Of a stretch of DNA of 37,484 bases, positions 32,421-37,484 are shown piece after piece. The DNA comes from Opitutales bacterium (GTDB taxonomy: Bacteria; Verrucomicrobiota; Verrucomicrobiia; Opitutales; Oceanipulchritudinaceae), in contig JAFIGE010000039.1 of the NCBI GenBank assembly GCA_020831585.1, positions 1 through 37,484 of the forward strand, in the 5' to 3' direction. The stretch's first letter is position 1; each line of letters starts with the position of its first letter. A model generated the notes under the pieces. That model ran no database searches, was not told the origin of the DNA, and was given only the letters and a program-made list of their open reading frames with translations. The translations under genes and the position numbers were made by a program.

Positions 32421-33884
32421 TTACCCCCGCCCTTCGGATAGGATATCCTGATCGCTGAAAGGGAATTTCCGGGTGCCGATAATCTGATAAGTCTCATGCC
32501 CTTTACCGGCCACCACAAGAAGATCCCCCTCGCGTGCTTCCCCCATGGCCAGACGAATGGCGGTAGCCCGGTCCGCCTCCCGCACAGCCCGCGCGGGCTC
32601 ACGGAGGCCAGCGAGAATATCATCAATGATCGCTTCCGGGTCTTCCGTGCGGGGGTTGTCACTCGTCACCCAAACACGGTCGGCACCGTTTTCGGCAATC
32701 CGCGCCATGAGCGGACGCTTGCTCCGATCCCGGTCTCCGCCGCAGCCGAAAACGAGCAGAATGCGCCGGGGCGCGAGGTCCCGGCAGGTCCGTAGAAGAT
32801 TTTCCAGTCCACCGGGATTGTGCGCGTAATCGACGAGCCCCACCGCCCCGGAGTCCAGGGGGTGCGCCTCCATGCGTCCGGGCGGCGGCGTCCCTTCGCT
32901 CACAGCGGCCGCAACCGCCTCCAACGGGTGTCCGCGGGCACACCCCACCGCGATCGCCGCCAGCAGATTGTCGATTTGAAACCGGCCAACGAGGGCGGAA
33001 CGGACCGGTGCGCGGGCTCCGCGAAAGATAACCGTGAAAGCCGTCCCTCTCGCCGTAGCCTCCACCTCGGTGGCGACAAAATCAGCGGAAACAGCAGGCG
33101 TCGCGGCGAATCGCCAAACCGTCGCAGCGGTGCCAGCCACCATCTGATCAGCGGCCGCATCCATGGCGTTAATGATTGCCTTGGCCCCGGGTCGGAGTTC
33201 TGCGAAGAGGCGGGCCTTGGCGTTTCGGTAAGCCGCCATGTCACCATGAAAATCAAGGTGATCCTGGCTCAAGTTTGTGAAAACGGCCTGCGCAAAGTGC
33301 ACGCCGTGCACACGGTCGAGAGCGAGCGCATGGGACGAGACCTCCATCGCCAGCAAACCGCCGCCTTCGGAACGAAAGCGGGCCATTCGACGGAAATTTT
33401 CGTGCGCGAGATCCGTCGTGTAATCCATGGGTTCAATCTCTTCGCCGTTCACCCGAAAGCCCAGAGTACCCAGACTGCCGCCCCTTCCTTCCAAGCGACG
33501 GCCCACGGCGGCAATCAGGCCAACAATGGAGGATTTACCGTTCGTCCCCGTCACGCCGACCGGGCGCAGGTCCTCATCGGGCGCTCCATGAAGAAGCCGC
33601 GCCGCAGCGGCAAAAGCCCGCCGGGGGTTGGGCACGGCGAATCGGGAGATTTCCGGGCGACCCACCGCCTGCTCTACAAAAAAATCCGCCACAAGGCCCC
33701 CCGCCCCGGCAGAGATCGCGGCATCCATCCAGTCTTTCCCATCGACCCACTCGTTGTAGCGGAGAAACTCTTCGAAGGCAAAGAAGAGACTGCCCGGTCG
33801 AACTTCCTCCGGACGACAGGCAAGACCCGCAAAATCTCGTAACCGTTCGAGGGTCAAATCCGCCCCCAGGGATTGAGAGTGCAT
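32421..33884 (-). CDS. murE: UDP-MurNAc-tripeptide synthetase, meso-DAP type
   Basis: Predicted 487-aa Mur ligase adding meso-diaminopimelate to UDP-MurNAc-L-Ala-D-Glu. The ATP loop is VTGTNGKSS (111-119); the substrate helix includes AMEVSSHALALDRVHGV and TNLSQDHLDFHGD; the carbamylated lysine is in YRNAKARLF; and the C-terminal domain has DYAHNPGGLENLL, VFGCGGDRDRSKRP and TSDNPRTEDP. The DNPR box (409-412) indicates diaminopimelate rather than lysine specificity, so the organism has Gram-negative-type peptidoglycan. It is not in a dcw cluster but sits behind ynbE/ydbL-like genes. ATG 33884 is the start. Confidence 0.95.
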   Translation of the reverse strand: MHSQSLGADLTLERLRDFAGLACRPEEVRPGSLFFAFEEFLRYNEWVDGKDWMDAAISAGAGGLVADFFVEQAVGRPEISRFAVPNPRRAFAAAARLLHGAPDEDLRPVGVTGTNGKSSIVGLIAAVGRRLEGRGGSLGTLGFRVNGEEIEPMDYTTDLAHENFRRMARFRSEGGGLLAMEVSSHALALDRVHGVHFAQAVFTNLSQDHLDFHGDMAAYRNAKARLFAELRPGAKAIINAMDAAADQMVAGTAATVWRFAATPAVSADFVATEVEATARGTAFTVIFRGARAPVRSALVGRFQIDNLLAAIAVGCARGHPLEAVAAAVSEGTPPPGRMEAHPLDSGAVGLVDYAHNPGGLENLLRTCRDLAPRRILLVFGCGGDRDRSKRPLMARIAENGADRVWVTSDNPRTEDPEAIIDDILAGLREPARAVREADRATAIRLAMGEAREGDLLVVAGKGHETYQIIGTRKFPFSDQDILSEGRG

Positions 33885-33932
33885 CCGGAGACTGGCTAAA
33901 TCAAATCACGCTGATCACGGGCATTAGGGCTA

Positions 33933-34307
33933 TCAGGGCTGTCTCTGGTACCACTCACCCTCGGCATTTTGCAGCCAGACCCCCGGACGTGCCTGCCGGG
34001 CAATGCGCAAGGCCCGCTGCCGCCCCACTGCTTCGACAGTCTCGCCAGAGGCACGGGCCAGACGGGCATAAACCGCTCGGCGATCATTGTTTTCCGCCAC
34101 GAGGAGAGCCGCTGCCTCGGGGGACAGATCCACACGCGCGGAGAGGAAGCCGAGATTGTTCTCCCCCACCTTGCCAGCCATGCGCAGGGCATCCAAAGCC
34201 GGTATACGGTCGCGCATTCGATCTTGCGCGTTGTCGGCATAGACCGAAACCGCTCCGACGAAGAGAGTCAGCAGTGCGAGAAAGGAAAGGAGGCAATGAC
34301 TTTTCAT
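33933..34307 (-). CDS. ydbL: YdbL-like periplasmic protein (DUF1318)
   Basis: Predicted 124-aa exported protein. A signal peptide (SHCLLSFLALLTLFVGAVSVYA) is followed by the DUF1318 pattern: MRDRIPALDALRMAGKVGENNLGFLSAR, LVAENNDRRAVYARLARASG, VGRQRALRIARQARPGVWLQNAEGEWY. In E. coli ydbL is the last gene of ydbH-ynbE-ydbL, whose products bridge the envelope for phospholipid transport. Here it follows a ynbE-like gene by 11 bases, as expected, but the large ydbH is absent from this window. Confidence 0.85.
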   Translation of the reverse strand: MKSHCLLSFLALLTLFVGAVSVYADNAQDRMRDRIPALDALRMAGKVGENNLGFLSARVDLSPEAAALLVAENNDRRAVYARLARASGETVEAVGRQRALRIARQARPGVWLQNAEGEWYQRQP

Positions 34308-34318
34308 GATGCAAAGGA

Positions 34319-34531
34319 TTATTCTTCAATCCATTCTTCCAGCGGTTCGTAATCCATCGAAGCGGAAGCCCGGTCCAGATCAGCAAAAAATGAATCCAAG
34401 TCGCGCTGAATCCGATGGTTGATGGTCATTTCGATGTAGATCGGTTCGATCCGGATCGGTTCCACTTGCAGACGAACACATCCGCTTGCAAACGCCAGAA
34501 GAAGAGGGAGGCAGATTAAAGCGCGTCTCAT
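34319..34531 (-). CDS. ynbE: YnbE-like lipoprotein
   Basis: Predicted 70-aa lipoprotein. The signal sequence ends in LLLAFASGC (Cys18, lipobox F-A-S-G-C). It is followed by the short YnbE pattern CVRLQVEPIRIEPIYIEMTI, a beta-strand region repeated around 'EPI', then a helical acidic tail (DLDSFFADLDRASASMD) longer than in E. coli. YnbE stacks beta strands onto the C-terminus of YdbH in E. coli. The adjacent ydbL-like gene supports the identification. ATG 34531 is preferred because it gives a normal signal peptide; ATG 34540 is possible. Confidence 0.75.
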   Translation of the reverse strand: MRRALICLPLLLAFASGCVRLQVEPIRIEPIYIEMTINHRIQRDLDSFFADLDRASASMDYEPLEEWIEE

Positions 34532-34610
34532 TTTCACCATCTCAACACTTTGACCAACCGAAAGCAACCCCGTTCAAGAAACACCCGATTTGATGCAAAC
34601 CGGATAAACG

Positions 34611-35324
34611 TTAGGAAACAAAGACCGCCACCAATCCCACATTGTCCGGCGCACCCCGGGCCAGGACAGCGCGCATCAGCCGGATCACAGCGTCCCGGGC
34701 TGAAAGCGCATCGGTCAAATGGGCCTGCAACTCCAGACGCTGGCACACCTTTGTCAGCCCGTCCGTGGCAAACAAAAATCGGTCGCCCGTCCGGATCTGG
34801 ACCTTGAGAAGATCCAGATCCACCTCCTCCGATTCGCCCAGACAACGCGTAAGGGTGTGAAAAGAACGCTCATGAAGAGACTCATCGGGAACTGCCACCG
34901 GGCGCCCCTGGATCTCCGCAGCGACCGTGTGCTCCCGGGTGAGCCGCCGGAAATCCGTGCCGCGCAAAAGCATCGCACAGGAGTCGCCGGCATGGGCAAT
35001 GATCATCTGCTCCTCGGAAAGGCTGGCCAGTGTCAAGGTTGTGCCGACGCCCGTGGCCGGGTGCCGATGCCGCCCCTCCTCATATAATTGGCGGTTGGCC
35101 GCGCGAACCACCCAAGCCAGGTCACTGGCCTCGCCTGACGCATTGACTTCGCAATTATGCCGAATGAGATCGAGAGCCCGGCTGCTCGCAAACGCACCAT
35201 CCGGAAGACCGCCGATCCCATCGGCCACACCAAAAAGGCCCAATGCCTCCTCAGCGATGATGGCATCCTGATTACTGCTCCGGACCCGACCAATATGGGT
35301 GTCGCCAAAGGATTGAATTTTCAT
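34611..35324 (-). CDS. PP2C-type serine/threonine phosphatase
   Basis: Predicted 237-aa Stp1/PrpC-like phosphatase. PPM motifs in order: GRVRSSNQDA, FGVADGIGGLPDG, GVGTTLTLASL, IIAHAGDSCAMLLR, LFATDGLTK and APDNVGLVAVFV. Stand-alone bacterial PP2C enzymes usually oppose a PknB-type kinase; none lies in this window. The frame is open to 35579, but ATG 35324 starts just before the conserved core and was chosen. It is the first gene of a reverse-strand run (phosphatase, ynbE, ydbL, murE); the spacing (79 bases to ynbE) allows one transcript but does not prove it. Confidence 0.9.
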   Translation of the reverse strand: MKIQSFGDTHIGRVRSSNQDAIIAEEALGLFGVADGIGGLPDGAFASSRALDLIRHNCEVNASGEASDLAWVVRAANRQLYEEGRHRHPATGVGTTLTLASLSEEQMIIAHAGDSCAMLLRGTDFRRLTREHTVAAEIQGRPVAVPDESLHERSFHTLTRCLGESEEVDLDLLKVQIRTGDRFLFATDGLTKVCQRLELQAHLTDALSARDAVIRLMRAVLARGAPDNVGLVAVFVS

Positions 35325-35731
35325 ACCAAAATACCGACAAAGGGAAACAGCCAACGGGAGACTTACTATCGAAATCCACCGGGCCAGCCCCCCAGGGAGT
35401 ATAGAGAATACATGTAGAATCCTGACGAAAAAGTGAAGCAAAATCGCTCCTTGCTGGAGTACACGGACACGATTCCGTAACAAATAGCCGCCCTCCTTGC
35501 CAATCGCCCACCCGCGCCATGTGATTAAAAATGCGGCATCTGCCTCGGCGGCTAGTATGCGTCGGAGTTCCGCGTTCACGCAGTCCCGCTACCCGCCGCC
35601 CACGCACAACCGCCGCTCCGGGACCGGTAATAAGACGGAACTCCACCCCCCCCACTTTCAATCACGCCTCCACCCGAGCGAAAAGATCAAATGACATTGC
35701 CCGGAAGCCCACATCGGTTCAGATTTCCGCC
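35325..35731. other. Divergent intergenic region
   Basis: 407 bases between the phosphatase gene (reverse) and ald (forward). It must hold both promoters. Its right part (about 35550-35690) is C-rich; no clear -35/-10 pair, riboswitch or repeat was seen. Confidence 0.4.
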
Positions 35732-36847
35732 ATGAATGTTGCCGTAGTCAAAGAAGTGAAGGCGGATGAAAACCGCGTGGCCCTCATTCCCTCCGGTGTG
35801 GAGACTCTCCGCGACCGCGGGCACAGGGTGCTGGTGGAAGCCGGTGCCGGACTCGGCAGCGGTTTCTCCGATGAAGCCTACCGGGAAGCCGGGGCGGAGG
35901 TCGTCCCGGCGGCGGAGGAAGTCTGGGGAACCGCCGACCTTCTCCTCAAAGTAAAGGAGCCCCAATCGGAAGAATTCGAGTTCCTTCGGGAAGGGCTGAC
36001 GCTCTTCACCTATTTCCACTTCGCAGCTTCGGAAGCACTCACCCAAGCGGTCATGAAGAGTCGTTGTGTGGCCATCGCCTATGAAACGATTCGAGACGAA
36101 CGCGGCCAGCTCCCTCTTCTCACACCAATGAGCGAGGTCGCTGGACGTATGGCCATTCAGCAAGGTGCCAAATACCTCGAAAAGGCCCACGGCGGTCGGG
36201 GCATTCTTCTTGGCGGCGTGCCCGGGGTGCCTCCGGCTACAGTCGTGGTCGTCGGTGCGGGCGTCGTCGGCATGAATGCAACAAAGATGGCGGCAGGGCT
36301 GGGCAGCCTTGTCTACGTGCTCGATGTCAATCTGGAGCGCCTTCGCTACTACTCCGATGTTATGCCCCCTAACGTCATCACGATGATGTCGAACAAAGCC
36401 AACTTACGCCGCGCCCTCGCGGACGCGGATCTCGTCATCTCCAGTGTCCTCATTCCCGGCGGGAAGGCCCCCAAACTCATTACTCGCGAGATGCTTGCCC
36501 TCATGAAACCCGGTGCCGTGATCGTCGACGTGGCCATTGACCAGGGCGGCTCCACGGAGACCTCGCGCCCCACCACCCACCGCAACCCCATCTACGATGT
36601 CGACGGTATCGTGCATTATTGCGTGACCAACATGCCTGGAGCCATGCCGATGACGAGTACGCTCGCCCTGACAAATGCCACCCTTAACTACGCCGTGGCA
36701 ATAGCCGACGAAGGCTTTCAGACCGCTTTACAGCGCCATCCGTCGATCGCTGCGGGCGCCAACATCGTCTTGGGCCAAATCACTCACCGCGGCGTGGCCG
36801 CCGCCTTCAACCTTCCCTTTATGCCCGTCGAGGAGGTCTTGAAATAA
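35732..36847 (+). CDS. ald: Alanine dehydrogenase
   Basis: Predicted 371-aa NAD-dependent L-alanine dehydrogenase (alanine to pyruvate plus ammonia, reversible). Family signatures: VKEVKADENRVALIPSGVETL at the N-terminus, KVKEPQSEEFEFLREG, LFTYFHFAASEALTQ, PLLTPMSEVAGRMAIQQGA, the dinucleotide motif VVVGAGVVGMNATKMAAGLG (GxGxxG), and VDVAIDQGGSTETSRPTTH. The length is typical. ATG 35732 fits the conserved start; the frame is open upstream but low-complexity. It may supply alanine and amino nitrogen, or consume alanine released in cell-wall turnover; it is divergent from the phosphatase/murE group. Confidence 0.93.
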   Translation: MNVAVVKEVKADENRVALIPSGVETLRDRGHRVLVEAGAGLGSGFSDEAYREAGAEVVPAAEEVWGTADLLLKVKEPQSEEFEFLREGLTLFTYFHFAASEALTQAVMKSRCVAIAYETIRDERGQLPLLTPMSEVAGRMAIQQGAKYLEKAHGGRGILLGGVPGVPPATVVVVGAGVVGMNATKMAAGLGSLVYVLDVNLERLRYYSDVMPPNVITMMSNKANLRRALADADLVISSVLIPGGKAPKLITREMLALMKPGAVIVDVAIDQGGSTETSRPTTHRNPIYDVDGIVHYCVTNMPGAMPMTSTLALTNATLNYAVAIADEGFQTALQRHPSIAAGANIVLGQITHRGVAAAFNLPFMPVEEVLK

Positions 36848-36902
36848 ACGGCGCAAGCTCGGCTACTACGCGCCAACATCACGATCATCTTAGCTTAAGC
36901 CA

Positions 36903-36938
36903 AACTTTTTTAAATGTTCTGAACATTTCAACATTGAC
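36903..36938 (+). repeat. Conserved palindromic box upstream of RAYT copy 2
   Basis: About 36 bases matching the box before RAYT copy 1 (14373-14407 in reverse). It contains the palindrome AATGTT-CTG-AACATT and a third AACATT, starting 65 bases before ATG 36968. Apart from this box the two flanks differ. Confidence 0.6.
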
Positions 36939-36967
36939 CTTCATGGAAGTGTGTTTTGGATAACGAA

Positions 36968-37484
36968 ATGAGCAGAAAATTTTGCCGGAGATTACGCTAT
37001 CCACGATTGGCATGCCACCATCTTATTTCGAGGGTGGTGCAGAAAAGGCGTTTGATGGATGAGGAGGCGATGGAGGCCATGCGCCAGATTATGCGCTCGC
37101 AGGCGGCGTTTGCGGGGATGGAGGTGCTGACGTATTGCTTTATGGCGAATCACTTTCACATCTTCGTGCGGCTGGATCCGAAGGAGACGGAAAACCTCGA
37201 CGATGCGGGTCTGGTGGGGCGGTTTCGGGCGCTGTATGGTGGGACGCGCTGTGCTTCGCTGGGGATCGATGCGGATGATTTGGAGGTCATTCTGAGGAAA
37301 AAGGGAAGCTCCGCTGAGGGCATCCGCCGACGCCTGAAGGCGCGGATGGGGGAGGTGTCCGTTTTCATGCGGGAGGTGAAAACGCGCTTTACTCTGTGGT
37401 ACAACGAGAAGCACGGAACGGTGGGGACCTTCTGGGCGGAGCGTTTCCGCAGTGTGATCGTAGAGGCGGATAGCGAGGCGCAAA
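36968..37484 (+). CDS. RAYT transposase, copy 2 (cut by window end)
   Basis: The first 172 codons of a second RAYT, about nine in ten residues identical to copy 1 and more diverged at synonymous positions. The HUH motif ANHFHIFV is intact, as is TRFTLWYNEKHGTVGTFW, again with Phe at the usual nucleophile position. No frameshift is seen up to the window end; the C-terminal part lies outside. It is opposite in orientation to copy 1, about 22.6 kb away. Confidence 0.9.
   Translation, partial: MSRKFCRRLRYPRLACHHLISRVVQKRRLMDEEAMEAMRQIMRSQAAFAGMEVLTYCFMANHFHIFVRLDPKETENLDDAGLVGRFRALYGGTRCASLGIDADDLEVILRKKGSSAEGIRRRLKARMGEVSVFMREVKTRFTLWYNEKHGTVGTFWAERFRSVIVEADSEAQ

Noticed and set aside
1-37484. 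CRISPR array
   Set aside because: The only tandem repeat is the two-copy 165-bp unit; no short regularly spaced repeats and no cas genes.

Overview
This 37.5 kb window is high-GC chromosomal DNA, most likely from a member of the Verrucomicrobiota (PVC group). The evidence for that is the style of the proteins rather than any marker gene. A large secreted protein ends in a 'GLPNIARYLLGED ... SSDLIHW' module. The tyrosine recombinase has Asn at both catalytic His positions ('GNSP' type). Two REP-associated tyrosine transposases (RAYTs) carry the 'RFTLWYN' motif. There are also a formylglycine-type sulfatase, a GH28-like beta-helix enzyme, and a MurE with the DNPR signature of meso-diaminopimelate peptidoglycan. 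No rRNA, tRNA or CRISPR array was seen.

Layout. (1) 1-6.0 kb: a strong terminator, then an accessory cluster of toxin-antitoxin-like genes. These are a DUF6036-like nucleotidyltransferase overlapping its HTH partner, an orphan NadS-like antitoxin, an AAA/DUF4143 ATPase, an orphan HigA, a hipB-hipA pair with a candidate operator, and a convergent metallophosphoesterase. (2) 6.4-8.1 kb: an integrase, then a tandem 165-bp repeat built of two hairpins with flanking GTAG-type tetranucleotides, resembling REP/BIME elements. (3) 8.3-13.2 kb: a carbohydrate operon of GPH-type sugar:cation symporter, GH28-like enzyme and lipoprotein-like sulfatase. (4) 13.3-14.4 kb: RAYT copy 1. (5) 14.8-20.0 kb: an Rnk-like protein, a class I glutamine amidotransferase, and a two-component system (cytosolic TPR hybrid histidine kinase plus LuxR-type regulator). 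(6) 20.2-21.2 kb: a scar holding a truncated radical-SAM (HutW/HemN-like) gene and a truncated Fic gene. (7) 21.4-26.5 kb: a large secreted repeat protein, a third inverted copy of the 165-bp repeat, a 55-aa membrane protein, and a membrane-anchored protein with 67-residue repeats and a C-terminal FGE-like domain. (8) 26.6-31.4 kb: tyrA, a sodium:solute symporter, an AttH/CrtC-like protein, and an OFA-type MFS gene broken by a one-base frameshift. (9) 31.4-35.3 kb, reverse strand: PP2C phosphatase, ynbE-like and ydbL-like genes, murE, and an HDOD protein. (10) 35.7-37.5 kb: alanine dehydrogenase and RAYT copy 2, cut by the window end.

How it fits together. The right half is mostly housekeeping and envelope functions (murE, tyrA, ald, YnbE/YdbL). 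The left end looks like an integrated defence/addiction island. The carbohydrate operon points to use of a sulfated or uronic-acid-containing polysaccharide. The most unusual signals are the GTAG-flanked hairpin repeats found together with two inverted RAYT genes that share a palindromic upstream box, the cluster of antitoxins lacking obvious toxins, and the 67-residue repeat/FGE-like membrane protein. All similarities were judged by reading motifs. No database search or folding calculation was run.
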